DNA of 64,000 nucleotides from Pontibacter oryzae (GCF_003576375.1 NZ_QWGE01000001.1:744001-808000), one strand, 5' to 3'. Numbered from the stretch's first letter, positions 1-8,634 are shown. Numbers and translations: made by a program. Notes: generated from the sequence alone by a model not told the origin.

Positions 1-173
1 GTGATGGCACTGGCCTGTGTGGCCATGATAGACAAGCCGATCGTCCACCATTTCATGCTGTTATCGCCTTTCAGGTAGCCCTCAATATCTTTGCTGCCGC
101 GCGTTTTCCAGACGCCATAAGTAACAATAAACCCTAGTGTGCCAAGCAGCACAACCCAGTCGAGTGGCCTCAT
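1..173 (-). CDS. Sodium:solute symporter (SSS family), N-terminal fragment
   Basis: This is the first 57 codons of a gene that runs off the left edge of the window. The protein starts MRPLDWVVLLGTLGF, giving one membrane helix, followed by a charged turn and a segment with GDNSMKWWTIGLSIMATQ. That segment matches the second helix region of sodium/solute symporters, where a Ser-Met-x-Trp-Trp stretch precedes SIMAT. The family moves sugars, amino acids or vitamins into the cytoplasm with Na+; the substrate cannot be told from this fragment. The ATG overlaps the stop of the upstream 46-aa gene (ATGA), so the two are probably translationally coupled. Confidence 0.75.
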   Translation of the reverse strand, partial: MRPLDWVVLLGTLGFIVTYGVWKTRGSKDIEGYLKGDNSMKWWTIGLSIMATQASAI

Positions 174-310
174 TCGTAGTATTTTGTGATGATGTAAAAC
201 AGAAGGATCAGAAAGCCAAGGTTAGCCAGCACCAGCCAGTACATACCAGACCAGCTTTTAAAAAAAGGTGGCTTTAGGCCAGGCTCTTCTTCGGGTATCG
301 GGTGTTCCAT
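170..310 (-). CDS. 46-aa single-pass membrane protein upstream of symporter
   Basis: A short gene of 46 codons starting MEHPIPEEEPGLKPP and ending ITKYYE. It has an acidic, proline-rich N-terminus of about 20 residues and then one hydrophobic helix (about residues 22-42). Its stop overlaps the start of the symporter by ATGA, so it is almost certainly co-transcribed and may be a small accessory subunit. I do not recognise a named family. The start codon is the only ATG that gives this hydrophilic-then-membrane layout. Confidence 0.6.
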   Translation of the reverse strand: MEHPIPEEEPGLKPPFFKSWSGMYWLVLANLGFLILLFYIITKYYE

Positions 311-327
311 ATTTTATTTAAGGATTA

Positions 328-777
328 TCAATGCACATGAGCTTTCAAAGAATCAATGAATCTACTTTTATAGAGTACAAATTCATTATCAGATACTGGT
401 TGGAACCCCAACCTCATAGCAACTTTTAATGATGCTTCATAATTTTCTATTCCTACTGTACCCTTCGTAATCGTAATTCTAATTTTTTCTTCTTCTAAAA
501 ATTTATGTGGCAAAATCACATTCTTTAGTGCGTTAGATAAGTAACCTTTCTTTCTACTTTTTGTCTGAACTAACCAGTATAGATCACCAACTGCATCAAC
601 AACAGCGCCTACATAAACATTACTGGTATCTTTTATGAAATAGACTTGCCAGTTGCTGGACTCTGTAAATACTTCACCATAATAAACATTCTCTGCTAGG
701 TAATCCACAACTATTCTACCACTAAATGCCTCATTATTTAGAGAAACTATCCAACTCTCAATTAATTCGTCAGTCAT
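328..777 (-). CDS. GNAT-like N-acetyltransferase, small
   Basis: A 149-aa protein. Residues near 73-90 read SRKKGYLSNALKNVI, a degenerate version of the acetyl-CoA pyrophosphate-binding (Q/R)xxGx(G/A) loop with its following helix. Near the C-terminus NYEASLKVAMRLGF matches the N-x-x-S-x-x-x-x-x-x-x-G-F helix typical of GNAT enzymes. Function is therefore probably transfer of an acetyl group to an amine or protein N-terminus; the substrate is unknown. The gene is clearly more AT-rich than its neighbours and has none of the AAGTATR heptamers common around it, which hints at transfer. It ends close to the 46-aa gene and begins 20 nt from the stop of the PIG-L gene, so all may be one minus-strand unit. 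Confidence 0.55.
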   Translation of the reverse strand: MTDELIESWIVSLNNEAFSGRIVVDYLAENVYYGEVFTESSNWQVYFIKDTSNVYVGAVVDAVGDLYWLVQTKSRKKGYLSNALKNVILPHKFLEEEKIRITITKGTVGIENYEASLKVAMRLGFQPVSDNEFVLYKSRFIDSLKAHVH

Positions 778-797
778 ATTATAATCTTCAAATGAGA

Positions 798-3329
798 TTA
801 CCTAGCTTTTGCCTCTCCAGAAACTTCATTTTCTGCCTTACCCAGCGATATTAGGTTCGTGAACAAGCGGTAGGCACCAGGAACGCCGGCTGGCAGCTCC
901 CGGAACCAGGAGTAACCGGTATAAACATAGTAGCCTTCGCCATACTTGGCCACCAGCAAACCTCCGTCACGGGCAGGTTCGCCAGGGTCGTTGGCCGAAA
1001 GTATAGGCGTGAACTCATTGCCCCACTCACTCGGGAAATATAAACCACGCTCCTGCACCCAGCCATTAAAATCCTGCTGTGTAATCTTGTTTGGCGAGTT
1101 TAGTACCGGATGCTCTGGATTTAAAAAACGGACTTCGGCATCCTCTACCGTTACACGGTCGCGGGAGAGTTTCAACGGGTAAGGCGCAATCTGCGGCAGG
1201 TTTAGGCTGTGGTTGGTATTGTACTGCACAATCAGGTTGCCGCCCTGCTTCACGTAGTCCAATAAGGTTGGTTGGTAAAACCGGATGCGGTCTATGGTGT
1301 TGTAGGCGCGCACGCCAAGTATAACGGCATCAAACTGCTTCAGAAAGCTCAGTCGCATGTCTTCATCTTTCAGCAGCGTTACGTTGTAGCCAATTTGCTG
1401 CAAGCTGGCAGGAATCTCGTCGCCGGCGCCCATCAGGTAGGCTACACGTTGGCCGCGTTTCTGCAAATCAAGTTTCACTATTTTGGCAGTGGCCTCTGGA
1501 AAAGTAACCTGCGCCGGAATGTGGCTGTAGTTTATCTCGTTCAGCCCCTGGGTATAGGTTTTGCCATCTATAGTCGCTATCGCCTGCAATTGCGCCTCCT
1601 GTGCCTCCTTAGGTGGGTAAACTGTGAAGGTTATACTTTGCTCCGCTCCTTTGGCAGCAAGTTTAAAGGCTGCTGTAGCCGGCTCAATGCGCCAGCCTTT
1701 CGGGGCAGAAAGTCTTACATCGCCCGATATATCATCCTTTCCAGACTTTACCAAAACTTGCACTTGCTTGGGCTCTGGGCTGGCAAACATAAACACATGC
1801 TCTTTCAGGTTAACAAAAACCGGCGGCGTTATTACAAAAGGCCGGTATACTTCGCCCTCCACGGGGTCGGTGCGTTTGTAAATAACCGGAACCGTAATGC
1901 TCAAGGGTTCTCCGGCTACTGATAAGCTAAAAGTGGCCTGCGCGGCGGCAGGGTTTTCAGGCAAGCCTACCTGCTGCTGGTTTTGCACGGCAAACATACC
2001 CAGCGTTCCCTCCTCGCGCAGCCAATATGGCTGGGAATAAAACGAATTTTTCGGCAACGTATGGTTAACTGTATACTTTAGCGGCTCGTTATTTTTTAGG
2101 CTAATATTTAGTGTCGTATCAGTGTTGGCAACGCTGTAATTTATACTTTTAAGCACTACAGGCACAGCAGACCGGTTAATTGCCTCTACGTCCAGCTTAA
2201 CTGGTTGCCCAGAAGCGGCGGCAAAATCATTGGCAGTAACTTCTAGGTATAAGCCCAGCGCGTGCTGCAGCACATCCTGCAGCTCTTCCAGCTTTACACG
2301 CTTCCAATAGTTATCGGGCAGTTTCTCCAGCTCCTTTTTGGCGGCCAGAAGTATAGGCACCACGCTGGCAGGCTCGGCTGGCTTGTAGTTGTTAATTGCC
2401 TTTTGGATGAGTTGCTGCACTTTTTCACCGCCTTTTATACGACTCCAAGTGGTGTTCACTCCCTCGAACAGTTGCTGCTGGGCTTTGTCGCCGGTGGTGT
2501 GTTGCAGGTACTCCAGGTTTGCCCCCCGCGACCCGTTTGCCCCAAAGCCTTGGCTCTTGTGCATGCTACGGCTCTCGGCGGCAATCTCGCCGTAGGATTT
2601 GCCTAAAAGCGGGTTGTATCCGCCAACATCTATTTTCAGCAGCTCTTTCCCGAATTTCTCAAACTCCTCCTGGCTTCTGAAAGACCACACACCGGTATTC
2701 CATAGCAAGCGTTTCGCCTGCCATGCCTCTACATACTTTAGCTGCTCCGGGAAGCGCTTTGGGTCTGCGGCCGCCTTAAATGCCTCTTCGGCAAGTATGG
2801 CGGAGGCGCTGTGGTGCCCATGGCCGGCCCGCTCATCCGGCGGGAAACGCGTTATCATAACATCGGGCCTAAACTTTCGGATAGTCCAAACCATATCGGC
2901 CAACACCTGCTCCTTGTCCCAGATGGTAAAGGTTTCTTCTGGGTTTTTTGAAAAACCGAAATCGTTGGCGCGGGTAAAGAACTGTTTGCCGCCATCGGTG
3001 CGGCGTGCCTGTAACAGTTCCTGCGTCCGGATGATGCCCAAGCCTTCGCGTATTTCAGGACCTACCAGGTTCTGCCCCCCGTCGCCGCGGGTAACGGCCA
3101 GGTAACCGGTATTATAGAGTTTTTCGTTTGACAGATAGGCGATCAGGCGCGTGTTCTCATCATCGGGGTGCGCCGCAAGGTATAACACCGAGCCAAGCAC
3201 GTTCAGCTTATGCAGGTCTTGTTGCAACTTGGCGGCGGATGGCTTTTGAGGCATTTGGGCCTGCAACGGATACAGAAAAAGCACGAAAGCCGTGGTTGCC
3301 AAAAACGCCCTTAAAGAGTATACTTTCAT
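798..3329 (-). CDS. Exported PIG-L family (LmbE-like) deacetylase
   Basis: An 843-aa protein with an N-terminal signal peptide (hydrophobic residues about 8-24, ending LQAQ). The PIG-L fold starts at once: HPDDE at residues 54-58 supplies metal and catalytic residues, and a second motif FPPDERAGHGHHSAS has the paired histidines expected for the Zn site. This family removes acetyl groups from N-acetylglucosamine-type sugars. The enzyme domain covers roughly residues 40-300. The long remainder looks like beta-sandwich domains plus a C-terminal glutamine-amidotransferase-like segment (from about residue 640, RVAYLMGAGDEIP). The same combination is common in Bacteroidota exported proteins. Substrate is unknown; extracytoplasmic glycan turnover is the likeliest role. 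Confidence 0.8.
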   Translation of the reverse strand: MKVYSLRAFLATTAFVLFLYPLQAQMPQKPSAAKLQQDLHKLNVLGSVLYLAAHPDDENTRLIAYLSNEKLYNTGYLAVTRGDGGQNLVGPEIREGLGIIRTQELLQARRTDGGKQFFTRANDFGFSKNPEETFTIWDKEQVLADMVWTIRKFRPDVMITRFPPDERAGHGHHSASAILAEEAFKAAADPKRFPEQLKYVEAWQAKRLLWNTGVWSFRSQEEFEKFGKELLKIDVGGYNPLLGKSYGEIAAESRSMHKSQGFGANGSRGANLEYLQHTTGDKAQQQLFEGVNTTWSRIKGGEKVQQLIQKAINNYKPAEPASVVPILLAAKKELEKLPDNYWKRVKLEELQDVLQHALGLYLEVTANDFAAASGQPVKLDVEAINRSAVPVVLKSINYSVANTDTTLNISLKNNEPLKYTVNHTLPKNSFYSQPYWLREEGTLGMFAVQNQQQVGLPENPAAAQATFSLSVAGEPLSITVPVIYKRTDPVEGEVYRPFVITPPVFVNLKEHVFMFASPEPKQVQVLVKSGKDDISGDVRLSAPKGWRIEPATAAFKLAAKGAEQSITFTVYPPKEAQEAQLQAIATIDGKTYTQGLNEINYSHIPAQVTFPEATAKIVKLDLQKRGQRVAYLMGAGDEIPASLQQIGYNVTLLKDEDMRLSFLKQFDAVILGVRAYNTIDRIRFYQPTLLDYVKQGGNLIVQYNTNHSLNLPQIAPYPLKLSRDRVTVEDAEVRFLNPEHPVLNSPNKITQQDFNGWVQERGLYFPSEWGNEFTPILSANDPGEPARDGGLLVAKYGEGYYVYTGYSWFRELPAGVPGAYRLFTNLISLGKAENEVSGEAKAR

Positions 3330-3721
3330 AGTACTAAGGTATCCAACCAGCTAATTAAGTTATTTAGCGATTTACTGTTTTGTAAAGTTAAGCATTTCTA
3401 AGAAGGCATAATAAGTTGGTTTCTAACTTTCAGCCAGAAAGTTGCGTGTACCAGACAAATAACAAAGCTTTCTTTCCATACACCTCTTTGCTCTAAAAAG
3501 TGTTCGAGTTATGCCAGAAAGAAATAAAATACGCACTTTTAAAAAATCATACTTATTAATTGCAACTATATCTAATTTAACCTATGTTTGTGATGCACAT
3601 TAGAACTTTTTCTTTATTTCTTATCAATTCTTAACCCAAACCAATGTGGTGGTGGTGCCGTACGTACTCACTGGCAATCTAAGTGGGCCTGCGCCTCTAC
3701 ACTTATATGTGAAAGAAATTT
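3330..3721. other. Intergenic region, 392 bp
   Basis: AT-rich spacer between divergent genes. No ORF of credible coding character was seen. It holds a good Bacteroidota promoter pointing right (see 3560-3590), leaving a leader of about 125 nt before the downstream start. That leader contains a GTGGTGGTGG run near 3647 and a TACGTACGTA-like stretch near 3660, but no clear riboswitch fold. Confidence 0.5.
3560..3590 (+). promoter_or_regulatory. Predicted promoter, Bacteroidota sigma-A type
   Basis: TTG at 3560-3562 lies 20 nt before TATGTTTG at 3583-3590, an exact TAnnTTTG -7 element. It faces the two-TM unknown gene at 3722. Confidence 0.5.
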
Positions 3722-4423
3722 ATGCCTGTTCAAAGAGAAAGTGACATTAACGATTTTGCGTACGATTACCTGCGCAAACATTACATTACACACTTAGGCG
3801 TTAAAAATGTGCAGGTTAATCGTGCCGAGAAAACTAAACGAGGTCACACTCTCGATGGCCTTTTTTCGTTACGCATCACGCCTGATAAGCTTTTTGTAGC
3901 ATCGCTGCACACCAACTCTTCTAAACAGATTACCTCCATACTTTTAAAGTATAAGAAAAACGGGCTCAGCAAGCTGCGCTATGTAACAGCCTTGTCACTA
4001 TTTATAACTATTTCCCTGATAACCTGGAAATTTGCTGGCGCAACGCTTGTTCTGGCTATACTTACAGGCTTGGGGATGGCCACGACAGGTTTCGTACTTC
4101 ATACGGTACTGGACAAACAAAACCGCTTTCGTAAAATCTCAAATTTAGTTGACGCGCTAAAGCTAACGCCTGCCAACGAGCAGTGGTTAGGCCTCTCAAT
4201 CAGTAGCTTGGCATTCAGAAACAACAGCTTGGCAAATAAGCTGCTGGAGTTGTGCGAGCGCCGCGGTATTGGCCTGATCACGGTGGGCAAACGTGTCAAA
4301 GTGGTTATCATTAAAGAGCCTCGGCCTCAAACATGCCAGCAAGGCGATTTTCTGACACATTACGAGGCCGAACAGCAAATCAGAAAAGCCCTTCTCGGTG
4401 ACTCATACCTACGTGTAGCCTGA
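3722..4423 (+). CDS. Hypothetical protein with two central membrane helices
   Basis: A 233-aa protein I do not recognise. Residues 1-80 are soluble and basic (DYLRKHYITHLGVKNVQ, then a KTKRG turn and a short beta-rich stretch). Two adjacent hydrophobic helices follow at about 85-130 (alternating SLFITISLITW and LVLAILTGLGMATTGFVL). The C-terminal 100 residues are soluble, with two cysteines near LLELCERRGIGLITVGK. The last part resembles the end of nuclease-like or sensor modules only weakly, so no function is proposed. A promoter lies upstream and a strong terminator follows, so it is probably monocistronic. Confidence 0.6.
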   Translation: MPVQRESDINDFAYDYLRKHYITHLGVKNVQVNRAEKTKRGHTLDGLFSLRITPDKLFVASLHTNSSKQITSILLKYKKNGLSKLRYVTALSLFITISLITWKFAGATLVLAILTGLGMATTGFVLHTVLDKQNRFRKISNLVDALKLTPANEQWLGLSISSLAFRNNSLANKLLELCERRGIGLITVGKRVKVVIIKEPRPQTCQQGDFLTHYEAEQQIRKALLGDSYLRVA

Positions 4424-4452
4424 TCAGTAAACATACTATCCATACTTTTGGA

Positions 4453-4488
4453 GCCCTCTTGTTGATTTATTGCAACAAGAGGGCTTTT
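4453..4488 (+). terminator. Rho-independent terminator
   Basis: Perfect 12-bp stem GCCCTCTTGTTG (4453-4464) / CAACAAGAGGGC (4473-4484) with an 8-nt loop, then a short T-run. It follows the gene ending at 4423. Confidence 0.85.
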
Positions 4489-4624
4489 GCATTAGTACAA
4501 CACCCCAAGTACCCTAGTGCACGCCTATGAAAGCTGATGACACTAATATCTGATCATCATTCCGGTAATTGCGTTAATCTGATTTATTAGCACAACCCTA
4601 AACATAAAACGAAACTAACACCTC

Positions 4625-5293
4625 ATGGACGCTCGCTTTATACTGGATTTCCTGAGACGGTTGCAACAGCACAACTCCAAGGCATGGATGGACGCCCACC
4701 GCGAGGAATACCAGCAGGCCAAGGCATACTTTAAGGAAATGGTTGAGCAGTTGATTGCCGACGTGCAGCAATTCGACCTATCGGTGCATAGCGTAACTGT
4801 TCAGGAATGTGTGTTTCGGATAAATAAGAATGATTTCTCCAAAAAAGGCGAAGCGCCGTATAAAGGGCACTTTGGAGCCGGAATCTCTGAGGGCGGCCGC
4901 CACTCGCCATTTGCCAACTATGTGCTGCTGTTGGAACCAGACGGGCACACAAGAATTGGCGGAGGCATCCGGAAACCAACTGCAAAACAGCTCGAGCTGA
5001 TCAGGGAGGAGATTGACTACAACCCAGGCCAACTTCGGCAGGTGCTGGAGGAGCCGGCATTTAAAGCAATGTATGGGGCGCTGCGCGGCACGCAGCGTAA
5101 GCAGGCACCCAAAGGGTACAGCAAAACACACCCAGAACTGGATTTGCTAAAGTATAACGGATTTCAGGTACTGCACTATTTCAGCGATGAAGAAGTATGC
5201 GCTCCTGGGTTCTTAGAGCGGCTTCCGGCCATGTTTCGGCAGGTAAAGCCTTTGCATGATTTTCTGAATACAGCCTTAACCGAATTAACGTGA
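4625..5293 (+). CDS. DUF2461 domain-containing protein
   Basis: A 222-aa protein that matches the DUF2461 (TIGR02453) family over its full length. It has the FLxxLxxHNSKAWMDAHR opening, the central RINKNDFSKKGEAPYK stretch, a glycine-rich IGGGIRKPTAKQL segment and a C-terminal region ending in KPLHDFLN. No enzymatic activity is established for this family; proteins of this size are widespread in bacteria and are cytoplasmic. Its stop codon overlaps the GTG start of the next gene (GTGA), so it heads a three-gene operon with a lipoprotein and a Rieske protein. Confidence 0.85.
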   Translation: MDARFILDFLRRLQQHNSKAWMDAHREEYQQAKAYFKEMVEQLIADVQQFDLSVHSVTVQECVFRINKNDFSKKGEAPYKGHFGAGISEGGRHSPFANYVLLLEPDGHTRIGGGIRKPTAKQLELIREEIDYNPGQLRQVLEEPAFKAMYGALRGTQRKQAPKGYSKTHPELDLLKYNGFQVLHYFSDEEVCAPGFLERLPAMFRQVKPLHDFLNTALTELT

Positions 5294-5670
5294 AAAAAAT
5301 AACACCACTCTACTTTCTCATAACTGTGCTTTCAGCTACTTTTCTTTTTGCCTGTAGCAAAGAGCCCAAGCGCATACCTGATACTATGCCCGACGTACAT
5401 GGCTACATTACAAACATAAAACGCGCAGCCACCAACGACGAGGCCGTGAAAGCTGAAGTAGCCGTAAAAGCCCTGGACGGAGTAGAGGCCCAATTTAAGG
5501 ATGCAAATATAAAAATTGATGAGCACACCCTAATCGAGGATGAAACCGGGAAAATGCTCACCTTGAAGAACCTCCGCGAAGGGCACGAAGTCCAAGTATG
5601 GTTTGATGGGGAAGTCATGGAGTCGGACCCTGTGCAGGCATATGCAAAAGCCGTGCGTATAAAATACTAG
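5290..5670 (+). CDS. Small lipoprotein, DUF3221-like
   Basis: A 126-aa protein starting at a GTG that overlaps the upstream stop. Residues 1-22 form a lipoprotein signal with a lipobox ending FACSKE, so it should be anchored to a membrane on the periplasmic side. The mature part is a small beta-barrel-like domain: DVHGYITNIKRA, then DEHTLIEDETG and LREGHEVQVWFDGEVMESDP. That is the pattern of DUF3221/OB-like lipoproteins of unknown function. The GTG start is supported by the overlap and by the signal peptide beginning immediately (MKKITPLYF). Confidence 0.65.
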   Translation: MKKITPLYFLITVLSATFLFACSKEPKRIPDTMPDVHGYITNIKRAATNDEAVKAEVAVKALDGVEAQFKDANIKIDEHTLIEDETGKMLTLKNLREGHEVQVWFDGEVMESDPVQAYAKAVRIKY

Positions 5671-5672
5671 CC

Positions 5673-6038
5673 ATGGCAGCACCAGACAAGAATTACAACT
5701 GGCACAAAGTATACGCCTCCGCGGCAGAGGCAGCCCAAAAGGTACCGATGCGCAAGCTCCAGAAACTGGATTTGGCAGGCCGTGAGATTTGCCTTGCCCA
5801 TACCCAAGCCGGCTTTTTTGCTGTAGCTGATGCCTGCCCGCACCTTGGCTACTCCTTAAGCCGTGGAACGACTAATTACCTGAACGAAGTAGTTTGCCCT
5901 TGGCATAGTTACCGCTTTAACCTTGAAAACGGCAAAGAGTGTGAATACCGCTCCCGTAACGCTACAACTTACCCCGTAGAAGTCAGGGAAGACGGACTTT
6001 ATATCGGTCTCCCGGCCGAGGCCAAGTCCCGTAGCTAG
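5673..6038 (+). CDS. Rieske [2Fe-2S] protein
   Basis: A 121-aa soluble protein that carries the Rieske cluster motif: C55-P-H57 and C75-P-W-H78, 17 residues apart. The cluster is held by two Cys and two His. There is no signal peptide or membrane helix, so it is a cytoplasmic ferredoxin-type Rieske protein similar to the small subunit of nitrite reductase or to dioxygenase ferredoxins. No partner oxygenase or reductase lies nearby. It starts 2 nt after the lipoprotein gene and closes the operon, so its electron partner must be encoded elsewhere. Confidence 0.85.
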   Translation: MAAPDKNYNWHKVYASAAEAAQKVPMRKLQKLDLAGREICLAHTQAGFFAVADACPHLGYSLSRGTTNYLNEVVCPWHSYRFNLENGKECEYRSRNATTYPVEVREDGLYIGLPAEAKSRS

Positions 6039-6151
6039 CGCTGTCTCCCAAATTATACGTGGTATGGGGCAGCCATGTATCCGCAATAAACGTAAAACAG
6101 GCAGTACGGCACGTAAAACGATCTTGCCACCCCTCACCTCACCCCATTTAC

Positions 6152-6640
6152 ATGAAGGCAGTTAGCTTCAGAACAGAATTCGAAGATTTGCTGGCAGCTT
6201 GGCCTGCGCCCATTGTGCTAAAACATTTGGAAGGCGATACTTTTATGACCTTGTATCAACGACCCGATTTTATAGAAGCGCACTGGCAGGGCCATATTAC
6301 TGCCAGCGATGTGGTAACGGCTGCCAAAGTATACTTGGCACTGTTGCAGCGACACACCTGCTCTCATAAACTGCTTAACGATAAAACAGAAGTTACCGGC
6401 GATTGGGCCGAGGCTAACGACTGGATGGAGTTTGAATGGCTGCCTCAGGTAATGCGCGCCGGTATGCGCTGCATGGCACATGTTTATTCCGGCAATATGT
6501 TTAGCCGTCTCTCTGCCAGAGACTTATACCTTCGGGTAATGCCCCGCCTGCAAATGGCCAACTTCAACAATCGCGCAAATGCCATAGCGTGGCTTACTTC
6601 CCGGAAGCCAACTCAGGACAGCGAACTCACATCTCCCTGA
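6152..6640 (+). CDS. STAS/SpoIIAA-like protein
   Basis: A 162-aa protein beginning MKAVSFRTEF. A longer reading frame opens at 6059, but the added 31 residues (rich in Val, His and Arg) have no protein-like character, so the ATG at 6152 is preferred. The sequence has the alternating strand/helix pattern of a STAS/SpoIIAA-like domain: FMTLYQRPDFIEAHWQGHITASDVV, then KLLNDKTEVTGDW and the helix WLPQVMRAGMR. Such proteins are common in Bacteroidota, where no role is established. The family assignment is by pattern only. Confidence 0.55.
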   Translation: MKAVSFRTEFEDLLAAWPAPIVLKHLEGDTFMTLYQRPDFIEAHWQGHITASDVVTAAKVYLALLQRHTCSHKLLNDKTEVTGDWAEANDWMEFEWLPQVMRAGMRCMAHVYSGNMFSRLSARDLYLRVMPRLQMANFNNRANAIAWLTSRKPTQDSELTSP

Positions 6641-6657
6641 TAACTTGAACGGCTGCC

Positions 6658-6855
6658 TTAAAAACTGGCAACCGCTGTCGGAGACACTGGTGTAATTTCC
6701 ACTGTGTCTAGTAAAACATTCATTACAGGTTCTTCTAGCTCTGCAGGCACTTCGCGTACTACATATACTTCTTTAGGCTGTGTTACTCGATAGGTTTCCT
6801 GAACGGCAAAACCAAAACCAAATATTGAGGCGGCGATTAAAATGAGGATTTTCAT
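6658..6855 (-). CDS. Small exported protein, 65 aa
   Basis: MKILILIAASIFGFGFAVQ is a clean signal peptide or N-terminal anchor. The remaining 45 residues are acidic and proline/valine-rich (VVREVPAELEEP) with no cysteine. No family is recognised. The gene is convergent with the STAS-like gene (17-bp gap). The strongest evidence that it is real is a near-consensus promoter and an inverted repeat directly upstream (6896-6933). Confidence 0.55.
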   Translation of the reverse strand: MKILILIAASIFGFGFAVQETYRVTQPKEVYVVREVPAELEEPVMNVLLDTVEITPVSPTAVASF

Positions 6856-6895
6856 AGTAGTAGATCTTAATTGGTAAAACTTAAAATTGACATTA

Positions 6896-6933
6896 CAAAC
6901 ATACTATACAGTACTATGTATCACAAAGTACTG
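6896..6933 (-). promoter_or_regulatory. Promoter with overlapping inverted-repeat operator
   Basis: On the minus strand TTTG (6927-6924) lies exactly 20 nt before TATGTTTG (6903-6896), a textbook Bacteroidota promoter for the 65-aa gene. The inverted repeat CAGTACT (6909-6915) / AGTACTG (6927-6933) covers the spacer and the -33 box, as expected for a repressor site. The spaced GTACT half-sites and internal ATGTA recall PadR-family operators, which is inference. Confidence 0.6.
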
Positions 6934-7122
6934 TTGCATAAAACACTACCTCATTATACCAACTATACAATTTCATCCGTGAATGCTGCTAAAAGCAAGA
7001 CGAATAGCGCATTTATTTTTCACGTTGTAATTACCTAATATTCAGGGAGTCGATTAAATTAACTTGCTTCTTGAAATTTGGAGGGAGCCAGCTAAAATGG
7101 CTATAGAAGTGTCAAAAAGCTG

Positions 7123-7130
7123 TATCTTCG
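7123..7130 (+). promoter_or_regulatory. Probable -7 element of the APC permease promoter
   Basis: TATCTTCG, one base off TAnnTTTG, lies 19 nt before the ATG of the permease. No clear -33 box is seen. Confidence 0.35.
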
Positions 7131-7149
7131 CGCCCTTATTATTTATCTG

Positions 7150-8619
7150 ATGCAACAAACTACCAAACCCATACAAAAGGAGGAAGCAGAGGCGAAAGGA
7201 GGCTTTAAACGCGAAATAACCCTTTTCGACGCTATTATGATCGTGACAGGCGGCATGATAGGCTCCGGTATTTTTATTGTAACCGCTGATATCTCCCGTG
7301 CAGTCATCAGCCCGGCAAACATGCTGCTGGTCTGGGTTATTTCAGGCTTTTTAACCATGGTAGGTGCCGTGAGCTATGGCGAGCTTTCCTCTATGTTCCC
7401 TAATGTGGGCGGCCAGTACGTGTACCTAAAGGAGGCTTACAACAAGATGGTGGCCTTCCTTTATGGCTGGACACTCTTTCTGGTTATCCAGACGGGTGTA
7501 ATTGCTGCCGTAGGTGTTGCCTTTGCCAAATTTACCGGCGTGCTTATCCCTTGGTTCAGCGATGCTAACGTGCTGCTACAGATCGGTAGCTTTAGTTTTA
7601 GCACCGAGCAGTTGCTTGCCATCACCAGCATTATCTTCCTGACTTACAACAACTCCAGGGGCGTAAAGAGCGGCAAGCTTATACAGAACATTTTCGGCAG
7701 CACCAAACTCATCGCTTTGTTCGGGCTTATACTTTTCGGTCTGCTGTTTGGCGTAAACGATATGGCCGTAGAGGCGAACTTTTCCGATTTCTGGGGCGCA
7801 AGCGGGTCTCCAACTTCAGTGCCTGTGGGTCTAGCCTTGGTTTCGGCCATAGGTATGGCTATGGTAGGTGCCCTCTTCTCCGCCGATTCCTGGAATAACA
7901 TCGGGTTTTCCGGTGATGAGATCGTGAACCCGAAGCGCACCATCGTGCTAAGTATGGTAATAGGCTCTGCTATTGTGATGGGGGTTTACCTGTTGATCAA
8001 CCTGGTATATTTGCTTGTGCTGCCTATGCACGGTACTGCAGAGGCTACCACCGTATTAGGCCAGGGCATTACAGCCGCCGCCAACGACCGTGTGGCGACA
8101 GCCGTTGCTGAAGTGGTTGGCGGCTACCAAGCCACTGTTGCCATTGCCCTACTTATCATGGTTTCTACCTTTGGCTGTAACAACGGAGCCATACTTTCCG
8201 GGGCGCGTGTATACTACGCCATCGCCAAAGACGGTCTGTTTTTCGAGCGGATGGGTAGGCTTAATAAACATGGTGTGCCTGCCTTTGGATTATGGCTACA
8301 GTGTGCTTGGGCCTGCATGCTCTGCCTTTCCGGCACCTATGGCAACCTGCTTGATTATGTAGTGTTTGCCGTAATGCTTTTCTACATACTTACCATCATC
8401 GGGGTATTTATACTTCGGGTGAAGCGACCGGACTTGCCACGCCCTTACAAAACGTTTGGCTACCCCGTGTTGCCTGCGCTGTACGTGCTGCTTTCTTCTG
8501 GCATCTGCCTTATTCTGCTCATCGATAAGCCATGGTACACGTGGCCCGGTTTAATCATCGTTGCGCTCGGCATCCCTGTTTATTATTTGGCCGCACACAA
8601 GTTTAGCAAAGTAAAATAG
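7150..8619 (+). CDS. APC superfamily amino acid permease
   Basis: A 489-aa integral membrane protein with about 12 hydrophobic helices. The first helix contains GGMIGSGIFIVTADI, the classic substrate-binding unwound stretch (G-x-IGSGIF) of amino acid-polyamine-organocation transporters. Helix 6 contains the FSADSWNNIGFSGDEIVNPKRTIV signature of the LAT/APA-type members. It should import, or exchange, an amino acid across the inner membrane; the substrate is not predictable. The gene stands alone with its own terminator. Confidence 0.9.
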   Translation: MQQTTKPIQKEEAEAKGGFKREITLFDAIMIVTGGMIGSGIFIVTADISRAVISPANMLLVWVISGFLTMVGAVSYGELSSMFPNVGGQYVYLKEAYNKMVAFLYGWTLFLVIQTGVIAAVGVAFAKFTGVLIPWFSDANVLLQIGSFSFSTEQLLAITSIIFLTYNNSRGVKSGKLIQNIFGSTKLIALFGLILFGLLFGVNDMAVEANFSDFWGASGSPTSVPVGLALVSAIGMAMVGALFSADSWNNIGFSGDEIVNPKRTIVLSMVIGSAIVMGVYLLINLVYLLVLPMHGTAEATTVLGQGITAAANDRVATAVAEVVGGYQATVAIALLIMVSTFGCNNGAILSGARVYYAIAKDGLFFERMGRLNKHGVPAFGLWLQCAWACMLCLSGTYGNLLDYVVFAVMLFYILTIIGVFILRVKRPDLPRPYKTFGYPVLPALYVLLSSGICLILLIDKPWYTWPGLIIVALGIPVYYLAAHKFSKVK

Positions 8620-8634
8620 ATTAAAACCTCTAAG

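Noticed and set aside
1091..1922. Plus-strand frames inside the PIG-L gene
   Set aside because: Shadows of the minus-strand gene; low-complexity products without domains.
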